This document shows positions 8,560 to 16,672 of a stretch of DNA of 64,000 bases, one piece after another (positions within the stretch are counted from its first letter, which is position 1; each line of letters starts with the position of its first letter). The stretch comes from Bacteroidota bacterium. Lineage in GTDB: Bacteria; Bacteroidota; Bacteroidia; B-17B0; Aurantibacillaceae. The notes under the pieces are model-generated. The model saw only the letters and a program-made list of their open reading frames with translations, was not told the DNA's origin and did not search any database. The position numbers and the translations under genes were made by a program. Where the stretch lies: positions 1 through 64,000 of the forward strand of contig JAJONO010000011.1 in NCBI GenBank assembly GCA_021323535.1. Reading direction: 5' to 3'.

Positions 8560-9045
8560 TTGGAACTAGCCGATTATAATAATTGTGTAGAAAATCACGC
8601 CGATGGTGCTTACCGTTTTGTGTTAAAACACATTAGGGATAAGGATGCCGCAAAGGATATTGTACAGGATTCATTCGAAAAAATGTGGCGGAAAATAGAT
8701 TCGATCGATGCCGCCAAGGCAAAGACCTATCTTTTTACTACAGCCTATCATACCATGATCGATTACACCAGGAAAGAATCGAAAAAAACGAAACTTACGG
8801 AAGTTGATCATAATTCGCACTCACACTCTAAACAATACAGCGATCTTAAAGAGGTACTGAATCAAGGATTGGAACAACTTCCTGAAATTCAGAAAACGGT
8901 TTTGTTGCTACGCGACTATGAAGGCTATGATTACGCCGAAATTGGGAGCATTACCAATCTGAATGAGAGCCAGGTAAAAGTTTACATTTTCAGGGCACGT
9001 ACATTTTTGAAAAATTATATTGGTAAGGTGGAGACGGTAATATGA
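8560..9045 (+). CDS. ECF-type RNA polymerase sigma factor
   Basis: The 161-residue protein directs RNA polymerase to a specific promoter set. Region 2 is visible as DAAKDIVQDSFEKMWRKI (about residues 29-46) and region 4 as a helix-turn-helix in DYAEIGSITNLNESQVKVYIFRAR (residues about 127-150). The only start in frame after the upstream stop (8548-8550) is TTG at 8560; the ATG at 8547 is out of frame. Its stop overlaps the start of the anti-sigma-like gene by four bases (ATGA), implying translational coupling. It probably recognises the GTAAC/CGTC promoters here, including its own. Confidence 0.92.
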   Translation: MELADYNNCVENHADGAYRFVLKHIRDKDAAKDIVQDSFEKMWRKIDSIDAAKAKTYLFTTAYHTMIDYTRKESKKTKLTEVDHNSHSHSKQYSDLKEVLNQGLEQLPEIQKTVLLLRDYEGYDYAEIGSITNLNESQVKVYIFRARTFLKNYIGKVETVI

Positions 9046-10274
9046 GCAGGATCAATTTAAATAATTACGAAGCATTTTTGCTCGATCATATCGAAGGAAA
9101 TCTTTCAGAAGAACTCACAGTGGAGCTAAAAGCCTTTGCTATGGGACATCCTGAACTTGAGATAGACCTTGACGATAAGGACCTTCCTGTTTTTACAAAA
9201 GAAGAAATTTATCCTGATTTTAAAAATGACCTTCTTAAAACAGAGAACGATCTGCCCAATGAAGATCTCTTAAATTATATTGAAGGAAATCTTTCAGTTA
9301 CCGATAAACTCGATTTTGAGAATAAACTATCATCTGATGCTGAACTGGCAAAGGATGTAGATGCTTTAAAAAAAACTATACTTTCGCCTGAGGCTGATCA
9401 GGTATTTGCGGACAAGCAGAAACTAAAGAAAAACGAAGATGAACATGTTCTGAACTCTGTTGTTATTTCTTATTCGGAAGGACTTCTTTCAGGAAAAGAA
9501 AAATCGGAATTTGAAGCACAATTATCTTCCGATAAAAAATTACAGAAAGAACTTTCGTTAATACAAAAAACAAAATTGGTTGCCGACACATCCATTGTTC
9601 ATCCTGATAAAGAAAGCCTGAAAAAAGAAGAAGCAAAAGTCATTGTTCTTTTCAACTTCAGAGTAGTTGCCGCCATTGCCGCCGCGGTTCTATTACTGGT
9701 AGGATTAGTGATCATTTTCAGAAACGGAACAAATTCGCCGGTAGTTACTCCTCAAATTGCCAATAAGACACAAGACACAAGAAACAAGAGACAAGAGACA
9801 AGAAACAAGAGACAAGAGACAGGAGACAAGAAGCAGGAAATCACACCTGAAACCAATAACAACTTTGTTGCTGATAAAACTTCTTTAAACCAAAAAACCA
9901 ACGTCGTAAAAAAAGATTCTTCATTCTCTGAGAAAAAACAAGAAGTAAATATTGCAAACAATATACCTGTAAACGAAAATAAAAATAACACACCGGTTGA
10001 AATTATTAAACCTGATACAACTGCCTTAGCCACCAACACAACACCTGCCGAAAATAAAACCGGTGTTATCCGTTACACTAACATGAATGCCCTGGCTGTG
10101 GCAACCGATGAAGAAGAAAAACCGGTGGCCCCTGAAAAAAACACATTCTGGAAACGTGCTGTGCGTTTTGCTAAAAACGTAAACGGACTAGGATTAAAAG
10201 CTGTGAAAGGTGAAGAAAAACAAAATGACAATTATTCATTAACGTTTAACGCTTTAAACATTGAAAGAAAATAG
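9042..10274 (+). CDS. Membrane-anchored anti-sigma-like protein with repeat linker
   Basis: A 410-residue single-pass protein. The cytosolic part has three copies of a short helical repeat: LLDHIEGNLSEELTVELKAF near residue 13, LLNYIEGNLSVTDKLDFENK near 77 and VISYSEGLLSGKEKSEFEAQ near 142. They resemble the first helices of anti-sigma domains but lack zinc-finger Cys/His ligands. A transmembrane helix lies at about 208-228 (VVAAIAAAVLLLVGLVIIF). After it comes a low-complexity periplasmic region with a peptide repeat, TRNKRQE twice then TGDKKQE, produced by a 7-bp DNA repeat. The four-base overlap with the ECF gene supports a role in binding and releasing that sigma factor, which is inference. 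Confidence 0.75.
   Translation: MSRINLNNYEAFLLDHIEGNLSEELTVELKAFAMGHPELEIDLDDKDLPVFTKEEIYPDFKNDLLKTENDLPNEDLLNYIEGNLSVTDKLDFENKLSSDAELAKDVDALKKTILSPEADQVFADKQKLKKNEDEHVLNSVVISYSEGLLSGKEKSEFEAQLSSDKKLQKELSLIQKTKLVADTSIVHPDKESLKKEEAKVIVLFNFRVVAAIAAAVLLLVGLVIIFRNGTNSPVVTPQIANKTQDTRNKRQETRNKRQETGDKKQEITPETNNNFVADKTSLNQKTNVVKKDSSFSEKKQEVNIANNIPVNENKNNTPVEIIKPDTTALATNTTPAENKTGVIRYTNMNALAVATDEEEKPVAPEKNTFWKRAVRFAKNVNGLGLKAVKGEEKQNDNYSLTFNALNIERK
9770..9832 (+). repeat. Nine-copy 7-bp tandem repeat inside a coding sequence
   Basis: Nine in-phase units of the type ACAAGRN (eight ACAAGNN, one ACAGGAG). Because seven is not a multiple of three, the frame cycles every 21 bases and encodes a seven-residue repeat, TRNKRQE. 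The reverse complement of the same unit (CTTGNNT) occurs four times in an intergenic gap at 22026-22053. Confidence 0.9.
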
Positions 10275-10320
10275 GGTATAACCCCGAAGTGAATTTTTTT
10301 AAAAATTTCTACTTCAGGGT

Positions 10321-10346
10321 GTAACTTTTCAGATAGCATCCACGTC
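10321..10346 (+). promoter_or_regulatory. Putative ECF-type promoter of the GIN-domain gene
   Basis: GTAAC (10321-10325) and CGTC (10343-10346) with a 17-base spacer, flanked by the same bases (GTAACTTTT and CGTCTTA) as the promoter of the sigma factor gene at 8520-8544. It would give a leader of about 60 bases before the ATG at 10414. Confidence 0.6.
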
Positions 10347-10413
10347 TTACTCTCAAATAACAACAAGCAAAATCGTGATAGCTATCGATCGCTTCTATAA
10401 AAGAAATAAAAAA

Positions 10414-11859
10414 ATGAAAACACAAATATTATCAATCCTGTTACTTGGTTCGGTTCTGAGCTTTAATGCACAAACGTCCCAATCCCGTTCTGTTGGCGCT
10501 TACAACAAAATTATTGTAACCGACGCCGTAAATGTATTTTACACCAGCTCCGATTCGCTCGAGGCAAAAGTAAATGGCAACGAAAACGAAATTCAGAATG
10601 TAGAATTAAAAGTCGAAAATTCAACTCTTATTATTTCAGCGAAAGGAAAATTTTACAATCCTGTAAATGTATATCTTAAAAACAACCGGCTCACCGAAGT
10701 GTTCTGCAGTGGTGCCAGCGAATTCCGCACCAGGGGTCTTGTAAAAGCAGATACAATTTTGTTCAGTATTTCGGGAGCTTCACACGCTCACGCTACCATT
10801 GAATCAAAAAATGTTTCGGTAAAAGAAGCAGGTGCCAGTGAACTTATCCTCAAGGGAAGCACAGATCTTTTAAACGCCGAAATTTCAGGGGCCGCGGTTA
10901 TGAAAGCCTACGATCTTATTGCTAAAAACGCAAACGTAACTACGAGTGGGGCCTCTACCGCTAAGCTTTTTATTGTAGAAAAACTTACGGCCGGAGCCAG
11001 CGGAGCCAGTAACATTAAAGTAAAAGGCGAAGCAAAAGATATAAGTGCCGAAACTTCAGGAGCCGCAAGTATAACCCGCATTATTGAAGAAAAAAAATAC
11101 AATGGCAAAGACTCTACGTCCTTTGAATGGAAAGGCAGAAAAATTATTGTGATTGGAGGCGACAAAGATAACCGTACTCACGACACTACTATTCACATCG
11201 GAAAATACAGATATTCGTCTGCGTTTCAGCACTGGACCGGGTTTTCGGTTGGTGTAAACGGATTACTTACTCCGGGCGGAGCATTCAACCAGCCAAATAA
11301 ATACAATTATCTTGATCTTAATTACTCACGCTGCATCAATTTTCAACTGAATATTTTTCAGCACAACTTCCACATCTATAAAAATTATGTGAACGTGGTT
11401 ACAGGATTCGGATTAGAGTGGAGGAGATACATGCTCGATAATAAGGTTACCTTAGATCCTGACAGTTCCTTTACACATGGTGTAATTGATTCAAGCAATA
11501 CCTTTGCTTACAATAAAAACCTTTTCAAGTCTACTATGATCCAGGTTCCTTTACTTCTTGAATTTAACACGCACCGCAAAAACAGCAAATCTTTTCACAT
11601 TGCAGTGGGAGCAATTGGCCAATTTATGATCAATAGTAAAACAAAACAGATCCTTGAACTGAAGGGTGATGAATATACCAAGATCCGTAAAGACAATTAT
11701 AACATGAGTCCGTTCCAGGTTAAAGCACATGCCTCTATTGGTTATTCCGATTTCACCGTATTTGGAGAATATAACATAACACCGTTATTTGAATCAGGTA
11801 AGGGAGCCGAAGTTTACCCTTTTGTTGTGGGAGTAAGGCTTGTACCTTTTACCGACTGA
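10414..11859 (+). CDS. GIN-domain (DUF2807) protein with C-terminal beta-barrel
   Basis: The ATG at 10414 gives MKTQILSILLLGSVLSFNAQ, a good signal peptide; a 13-residue extension would mask it. Residues about 25-225 show the GIN/DUF2807 right-handed beta-helix pattern, with recurring SGAS, AGAS and SGAA turns (for example FSISGASHAHATIESKN, EISGAAVMKAYDLIAKN). The rest (about 270-481) looks like an outer-membrane barrel of the PorT/OMP_b-brl type, with aromatic-rich strands and YPFVVGVRLVPF near the end. So a surface-exposed or periplasmic beta-helix may be tethered to a barrel. It follows the ECF/anti-sigma pair and shares an ECF-type promoter, so it is a likely target of that sigma factor. 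Confidence 0.82.
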   Translation: MKTQILSILLLGSVLSFNAQTSQSRSVGAYNKIIVTDAVNVFYTSSDSLEAKVNGNENEIQNVELKVENSTLIISAKGKFYNPVNVYLKNNRLTEVFCSGASEFRTRGLVKADTILFSISGASHAHATIESKNVSVKEAGASELILKGSTDLLNAEISGAAVMKAYDLIAKNANVTTSGASTAKLFIVEKLTAGASGASNIKVKGEAKDISAETSGAASITRIIEEKKYNGKDSTSFEWKGRKIIVIGGDKDNRTHDTTIHIGKYRYSSAFQHWTGFSVGVNGLLTPGGAFNQPNKYNYLDLNYSRCINFQLNIFQHNFHIYKNYVNVVTGFGLEWRRYMLDNKVTLDPDSSFTHGVIDSSNTFAYNKNLFKSTMIQVPLLLEFNTHRKNSKSFHIAVGAIGQFMINSKTKQILELKGDEYTKIRKDNYNMSPFQVKAHASIGYSDFTVFGEYNITPLFESGKGAEVYPFVVGVRLVPFTD

Positions 11860-11980
11860 TTACTATGAAACATACATGGACAAGCTCCCTCAACAGGGGG
11901 GCTTTTCGTGTTTTAAGCGATTTAGGTCGTATTTAACAACACCTCCGACTTATTTCCCGAAAAGGTGTTCTTATTTAATG

Positions 11981-11988
11981 TACATTTG
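11981..11988 (+). promoter_or_regulatory. -7 promoter box of the 99-residue protein gene
   Basis: TACATTTG matches the Bacteroidota -7 consensus TAnnTTTG. It lies 13 bases before the ATG at 12002, which places the start downstream and excludes the 54-codon upstream extension of the frame. Confidence 0.6.
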
Positions 11989-12001
11989 TATATACCCTAA
12001 A

Positions 12002-12301
12002 ATGAAAGACGTTTATCTCGTTCATATTACCTTACCGGATGTGTTTACACCAAGATTTTACAGTCTTATTCCGGCCCAGCGTAATCTCATTAACGATCTT
12101 CTTGAAAAACGTGTTATCCTCAGTTACTCTTTAGATATGGACCGTAAAAATATATGGGCCTTTATTGAAGCGGTAAGCGAGCAGGAGGTTATGGATATTC
12201 TCAGTACTTTCCCAATCATTAAAGAAGTAAAAGTCAGCATCCACGAACTGGCATTCTTTGATAGCGCTCCTATCAGTTTACCGGATGTGATCCTTAATTA
12301 A
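12002..12301 (+). CDS. Small protein resembling muconolactone delta-isomerase/YciI fold
   Basis: A 99-residue cytosolic protein. The start at 12002 is set by a perfect -7 box 13 bases upstream; the longer frame would include Cys- and Pro-rich non-conserved residues. The pattern YLVHITLPDVFTPRFYSLIP, then RNIWAFIEAVSEQEVMDILS and IIKEVKVSIHELAFFD, is that of a ferredoxin-like alpha-beta fold as in muconolactone isomerase-like or YciI-like proteins. No catalytic residue can be named. It is monocistronic, convergent with the next gene across an inverted repeat. Confidence 0.7.
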   Translation: MKDVYLVHITLPDVFTPRFYSLIPAQRNLINDLLEKRVILSYSLDMDRKNIWAFIEAVSEQEVMDILSTFPIIKEVKVSIHELAFFDSAPISLPDVILN

Positions 12302-12327
12302 AATTCCCTTTTTACTTCACTTTTTTT

Positions 12328-12407
12328 GCCACAGATTCCGCGGATTTCGCAGATTAATTTATTTAATAATTAAGGATCGATCTGTGGGAATCTGTGAAAT
12401 CTGTGGC
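12328..12407. repeat. CACAGATT-type inverted repeat in convergent gap
   Basis: Left arm starts GCCACAGATTCCGCGGATTT and continues to CGCAGATT; right arm ends AATCTGTGAAATCTGTGGC, its near reverse complement. Each arm holds about three copies of a 9-10 bp unit around AGATT. A related piece, CACAGATTAACACGGATT, lies at 63816-63833. It may act as a bidirectional terminator for the two convergent genes. Confidence 0.7.
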
Positions 12408-12424
12408 TCCAAAAACATGGATGA

Positions 12425-13171
12425 TCAGAATTTATAACTCAATCCATTCTTCAAAATATACGTCAGCTCCGGAATTCCTGGCGGTTGTCTTGTATCGTAT
12501 AAAAGATTGAATCCTACTTTGAAATTAAGGTTCTTATTAATAGGAAGATCCAGAGATGAATCGTTAGCTATACGGTGATCGTTAAAATCGGCCATATTAG
12601 GTTGAAAAAAAGTGGTGCTCGTAAATTCCAGTTTATTAAATCCTATACTTAAAGTCACATACGCGCTTAACCGATGATTATATTGTTCAATGGAATCGGT
12701 GTTTTGGCTCTGGTATTCGTACATGTAAAGACAGGCCGTGTACATTTTGACATTCTCCTTTTTTAGAACACGAAAGCGCGGACCGGTACCTGCCAGGTAA
12801 CGCCTGTCGAGCAATAATACCTTGTTATACTGCGCCTGCACAAAAGCTTCCCAAGTTAGCACACTCATTATCTTATAATTATAACGCATATGCTGATAGC
12901 CCGCGTTTACAAAATCCTTATCGCCCGCTTTAATAAAACCAATATCGCTGATAGCAAGAAGGCGATGACGATTATACTTGTATTGAATATGCTGATTAAG
13001 TCCGAACGTTAACACCTGCTGCGTATTCTGATTTATATTGAAATTAGCGCTGATTGTTCCTACAAAACCGTTAGTATCTTTAAGGAAACGCTTGCTCTCA
13101 ATATTTATGATCTGAGAAAACAGAGTAGAAGCAAGGCCCATAAGGAAAACTATGATCAGTTTTTTTTTCAA
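12425..13171 (-). CDS. DUF481-like outer-membrane protein
   Basis: A 248-residue protein. I place the start at TTG 13171, giving MKKKLIIVFLMGLASTLFSQ, a standard signal peptide. The ATG frames at 13198 and 13192 overlap a perfect -7 box (TACATTTG, 13181-13188 on the minus strand), so they would not be in the transcript. The body alternates strands with features of the DUF481/YdiY family: QQVLTFGLNQHIQYKY, RRYLAGTGPRFRV and a final Phe (LSYKF), typical of a barrel end. It probably sits in the outer membrane. Function is unknown. Confidence 0.65.
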   Translation of the reverse strand: MKKKLIIVFLMGLASTLFSQIINIESKRFLKDTNGFVGTISANFNINQNTQQVLTFGLNQHIQYKYNRHRLLAISDIGFIKAGDKDFVNAGYQHMRYNYKIMSVLTWEAFVQAQYNKVLLLDRRYLAGTGPRFRVLKKENVKMYTACLYMYEYQSQNTDSIEQYNHRLSAYVTLSIGFNKLEFTSTTFFQPNMADFNDHRIANDSSLDLPINKNLNFKVGFNLLYDTRQPPGIPELTYILKNGLSYKF

Positions 13172-13180
13172 AATGTGATG

Positions 13181-13188
13181 CAAATGTA
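13181..13188 (-). promoter_or_regulatory. -7 promoter box of the DUF481-like gene
   Basis: On the minus strand TACATTTG (followed by C) matches TAnnTTTG perfectly. It lies inside the longer reading frame, about nine bases before TTG 13171, which implies a nearly leaderless mRNA and decides the start. Confidence 0.6.
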
Positions 13189-13281
13189 GCATTCCCAATA
13201 GTATATTGTAAAAAGGTTTTTAATATTCCGTTTTTTAATGCGATATTTAGATTGTAGAAAATTATAAAAAGTTTAAGCTTT

Positions 13282-14265
13282 ATGAGAACTCTGAGTATTA
13301 TTTGCCTTTTTCTATTATCGGGACTTTTATCGGTTGCCCAGGTGACAGTTCAAACCAATCTTCCGGCCAGCCTGGCTCCAAACACGAACATTCTTTTCGA
13401 AGTCAAGATTACTAAAGGATCGATTTCTAACTTTTCAAAATACCAGGTAGATGTACCAGCAGGCGTAACCGTAACTGAAGGAGATAGTAAAACCGGGAAC
13501 TTTACATTTGAAGACAATCGTGCTAAAATAGTTTGGGTTAGTATTCCTGCCGAAGCAGAATTTGTTGTTACATTTAAAGTAAACACTGGCGGTGCTTCAG
13601 GTGCGGGGGTTTTTAACCAGAAATTTTATTTCCTCGATAACGGTTCTAAAAAAGAAGTAGAATTTGAACCTGTAAACGTTACATTCGATCCTTCGGGAGC
13701 TACATCAGTGGCCAGTCTTGGAGGTACAGCCGGAAACCCATCAACTTCTTCAGAACCAAAAGGAAGTGTTACTTCTACAGAAAGTACCGGCTCAAATACA
13801 ACCACTACACCGGCCTCATCAACTACATCAGAAACTCCGGTTGCAACCACTACCGAAACCAAAACAAACACGTCAACACCTTCTTCTACCGAAACAAAAA
13901 CCACTAGCACAACTAGTACTTCAGGTTCTGCTTCAACTGAACCCGCAGTTACAAAAACTACTCCAACCGAGACCAAAACTACCGAATCAACAAGTAGCAG
14001 TTCTGCATCCACGGCTAAAACAACAAATACGAGCGCAACAGGTTTAGTATTTAAAGTTCAGCTTTCGGCTTCAGCAAACGATCCTGGAAAGGCTAAGTTT
14101 GCAAATGCAGGAAAGGTGACCATTAGTTTTGAGGACGGCCTTTATAAAGTATTGGTAGGTAGTTTCAGTACAAAAGAAGAAGCTATAGAAAAAATGAACC
14201 AGCTAAAAGGTTCGGGCTTCAACGGGTTTGTGGTGAGGTACCAGAACGGAACCCGCGTTAAATAA
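13282..14265 (+). CDS. Secreted SPOR-domain protein with Ser/Thr-rich linker
   Basis: The 327-residue product has a signal peptide (MRTLSIICLFLLSGLLSVAQ), an N-terminal beta-sandwich-like domain (residues about 22-140), a long linker of almost only Ser, Thr, Glu and Lys (about 145-255), and a C-terminal SPOR domain (about 257-327; VFKVQLSAS, then LYKVLVGSFSTKEEA). SPOR domains bind denuded glycan strands of peptidoglycan at division sites, so the protein is probably periplasmic and wall-bound. The linker is encoded by ACT/ACA/TCA-rich DNA that also leaves a long antisense frame without meaning. Confidence 0.82.
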   Translation: MRTLSIICLFLLSGLLSVAQVTVQTNLPASLAPNTNILFEVKITKGSISNFSKYQVDVPAGVTVTEGDSKTGNFTFEDNRAKIVWVSIPAEAEFVVTFKVNTGGASGAGVFNQKFYFLDNGSKKEVEFEPVNVTFDPSGATSVASLGGTAGNPSTSSEPKGSVTSTESTGSNTTTTPASSTTSETPVATTTETKTNTSTPSSTETKTTSTTSTSGSASTEPAVTKTTPTETKTTESTSSSSASTAKTTNTSATGLVFKVQLSASANDPGKAKFANAGKVTISFEDGLYKVLVGSFSTKEEAIEKMNQLKGSGFNGFVVRYQNGTRVK

Positions 14266-14307
14266 ATTCCTTCAGAAACTTTCTTTGAAATTCACTATCT
14301 TTATGTA

Positions 14308-15021
14308 GTGAAAAAATTACTTCTTATACTCTTTCCCGTTCTTATTGTACTTTCATGTACTAAGAAGAAGGTCCCTGAAAATGAATCTTTATTAGGATTA
14401 GATTATTATCCAACCAACCAGGGCAAATACGTTATTTACGATGTGGATAGCACTGTTTATGGAGATCTTAATAAAGATACTACCCAGGCAAAATACCGCA
14501 TCAAGGAAAAAATTGCAGATAGCTTTACAGATAACGAAGGCAAACCAGCCATCCGGCTCGAACGTTACGTAAAAATGTTTAACCCTAACAAACCTTACGA
14601 CAGCATTCCCTGGACGATGAAAGAAGTATGGATGTTAAACGCCGATAAAAAAAGCATACAACTTTCGGAAGGAAACACCCGTTTCACCAAACTTGTTTTC
14701 CCGGTACAGAAAGATGCAACGTGGAACGGAAATGCCCGCAATACAATAGGTGAGTGGATGTACATGTATGATTACATTGACAAAAAAGAAACTGTTAATG
14801 GCATTAATCTTTCAGAAGTGCTTTACGTGAAACAACGTTATTTCAGAACTGAGATCTCATTCGAAAACTATTATGAAAAATACGCCAAAGGGGTAGGACT
14901 TGTTTACAGGCAGATCACCGACGTGTATTCACAAAATGTAGTGAGCGGTGTTCCGGTTGAGAACCGAATCGTTCATGGCACCATTTACAAACAAACTTTA
15001 GTAAGCTACGGATATGAATAA
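14308..15021 (+). CDS. Lipoprotein of unknown function
   Basis: A 237-residue protein starting at GTG, MKKLLLILFPVLIVLSC; Cys17 is a lipobox cysteine (VLSC), so it is a lipoprotein. The mature part is a beta-rich domain with YYPTNQGKYVIYDVDSTVYG near the N-terminus and many Tyr/Trp. The GTG lies five bases after TATCTTTA (14296-14303), a near match to the -7 box, which would make the mRNA leaderless. It overlaps the next gene, a T9SS-exported subtilase, by eight bases, so the two are co-translated and may work together. Confidence 0.7.
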   Translation: MKKLLLILFPVLIVLSCTKKKVPENESLLGLDYYPTNQGKYVIYDVDSTVYGDLNKDTTQAKYRIKEKIADSFTDNEGKPAIRLERYVKMFNPNKPYDSIPWTMKEVWMLNADKKSIQLSEGNTRFTKLVFPVQKDATWNGNARNTIGEWMYMYDYIDKKETVNGINLSEVLYVKQRYFRTEISFENYYEKYAKGVGLVYRQITDVYSQNVVSGVPVENRIVHGTIYKQTLVSYGYE

Positions 15022-16669
15022 AAAATTAGTTCTTACAGCTCTTGTCCTTGTTGCAACGGCATTCACTTTTAAGTTAAAGGCCCAACAAATTAAATACTGG
15101 GTAAAATTCAAAGACAAAAACGGAACGCCTTACTCGGTGAGTACGCCTACAGCGTTTCTTACTCCAAAATCGGTTTTAAGAAGAACAACTTATAGCATTG
15201 CGGTAGATCAAACCGATCTTCCTGTAACACCTTCTTATGTTTCAACAGTGGATGGTGTAAGCGGCGTAACGGTTCTCTACGCTTCAAAATGGATGAATGG
15301 TGTGGTTGTAGCTATGACAAACACAGCCGCTGTGGCAACTATCAATTCGTTTTCATTTGTTCTAAGCAGCGCCCCCGTAAACAAAGTTAAACTCAATATG
15401 CCCGACCTTACAAAAACAGAGAATATTTCGGTCAATAAAACTGCGGCAGTTTCTTCGGCAACGTTTAACTATGGAGGTTCTTACTGGCAAACCAAGCAAA
15501 TGGGCCTCGACTGTTACCATAAAGATGGTTACCGCGGACAGGGAATGACCATTGCCGTTTTGGACGCAGGCTTCCAGAGTGCTAATACCAATCCGCTTTT
15601 TGATAGTTTGTTTAACAGGGGAGGGGTTTTAGGAACCAGGGATTTTGTTGCTGGAGGAACCAATGTGTATGACGATGATTCGCATGGCGAAATGGTATTA
15701 TCATGCATGGCCGCTGTAAAACCCGGAGTAATTATGGGATCGGCTCCAATGGCCGATTACTGGTTATTAAGAACAGAAGACAATGCTTCGCCTAATCCGT
15801 TCAACGAATCTCCTGTAGAAGAATACAACTGGATAAGAGGAGCCGAATTTGCCGACAGTGTTGGTGTAGATATTCTTACAACATCACTTGGATACACCAC
15901 ATTCAACAAATCACAATACGACCACACCTTCGCGCAACTTGATGGAAAAACCATTGACATGAGTATTGCATCCACCATGGCGGCACGTAAAGGCATGTTC
16001 GTACTCAATTCTGCTGGAAACGGCGGAGGAAGCGCCTGGCCAAAAATTGGTTTTCCTGCCGATGCCGACAGTATCTGCACTGTTGGCGCCATTGACAGTT
16101 TATCTAATGTAGCCTTTTTTAGTTCGCAGGGACCAACAGCCGACGGACGTATTAAACCTGATCTGGTAGCGAGAGGACAAGGTTCATGGGTAAGTAACCC
16201 TAACGGAACAACTACGCAACAGAACGGAACGTCGTTCTCTTGTCCGATTTTAGCTGGAGCCGTGGCTTGTTTCTGGCAGGCGCATAAAACCTGGAACAAC
16301 ATTAAGATATTGGATACATTAAGAAAAACGGCTACGAATGCGGCTTCTCCAAATAATTCGAGAGGATGGGGCACTCCGAACCTATGCTCGATTGCTTCCG
16401 GCGTAAAAGAGTTTGCAAACAACAATAATCAGCTTATTATCGCACCCAATCCTTTCGCGACAATTTTCAGTATTAAACTAGGAAATTATCCTTCAAGTGA
16501 TGCTTCAATGAAAATTTATAACAGCCTGGGAGCCATTGTAAAAATCATGCAATTAGAAGGAAGTAAATTAACGTATGAGTGTAATCTCTCAGAAATGAGC
16601 GATGGGGTATATTTCGTGAAATATTATAATGGAGAAACATCCATCATTAAAAAAATTGTGAAACAGTAA
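15014..16669 (+). CDS. S8 family (subtilisin-like) serine protease with T9SS sorting domain
   Basis: A 551-residue secreted protease. A signal peptide (to about residue 23) is followed by a propeptide and the catalytic domain with Asp in IAVLDAGFQ (about 184), His in DDDSHGEMV (about 224) and Ser in NGTSFSCPILAG (about 407). The last 80 residues (from IAPNPFATIFSIKL to YFVKYYNGETSIIKKIVKQ) match a type A T9SS C-terminal sorting domain, so it should pass the outer membrane by type IX secretion and be anchored or released. It overlaps the upstream lipoprotein gene by eight bases. Substrate is unknown. Confidence 0.92.
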   Translation: MNKKLVLTALVLVATAFTFKLKAQQIKYWVKFKDKNGTPYSVSTPTAFLTPKSVLRRTTYSIAVDQTDLPVTPSYVSTVDGVSGVTVLYASKWMNGVVVAMTNTAAVATINSFSFVLSSAPVNKVKLNMPDLTKTENISVNKTAAVSSATFNYGGSYWQTKQMGLDCYHKDGYRGQGMTIAVLDAGFQSANTNPLFDSLFNRGGVLGTRDFVAGGTNVYDDDSHGEMVLSCMAAVKPGVIMGSAPMADYWLLRTEDNASPNPFNESPVEEYNWIRGAEFADSVGVDILTTSLGYTTFNKSQYDHTFAQLDGKTIDMSIASTMAARKGMFVLNSAGNGGGSAWPKIGFPADADSICTVGAIDSLSNVAFFSSQGPTADGRIKPDLVARGQGSWVSNPNGTTTQQNGTSFSCPILAGAVACFWQAHKTWNNIKILDTLRKTATNAASPNNSRGWGTPNLCSIASGVKEFANNNNQLIIAPNPFATIFSIKLGNYPSSDASMKIYNSLGAIVKIMQLEGSKLTYECNLSEMSDGVYFVKYYNGETSIIKKIVKQ

Positions 16670-16672
16670 TTT

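Noticed and set aside
13626-14012. Val/Glu-rich 128-codon antisense frame
   Set aside because: Mirror of the Ser/Thr-rich linker of the SPOR protein; open only because of low-complexity codons.
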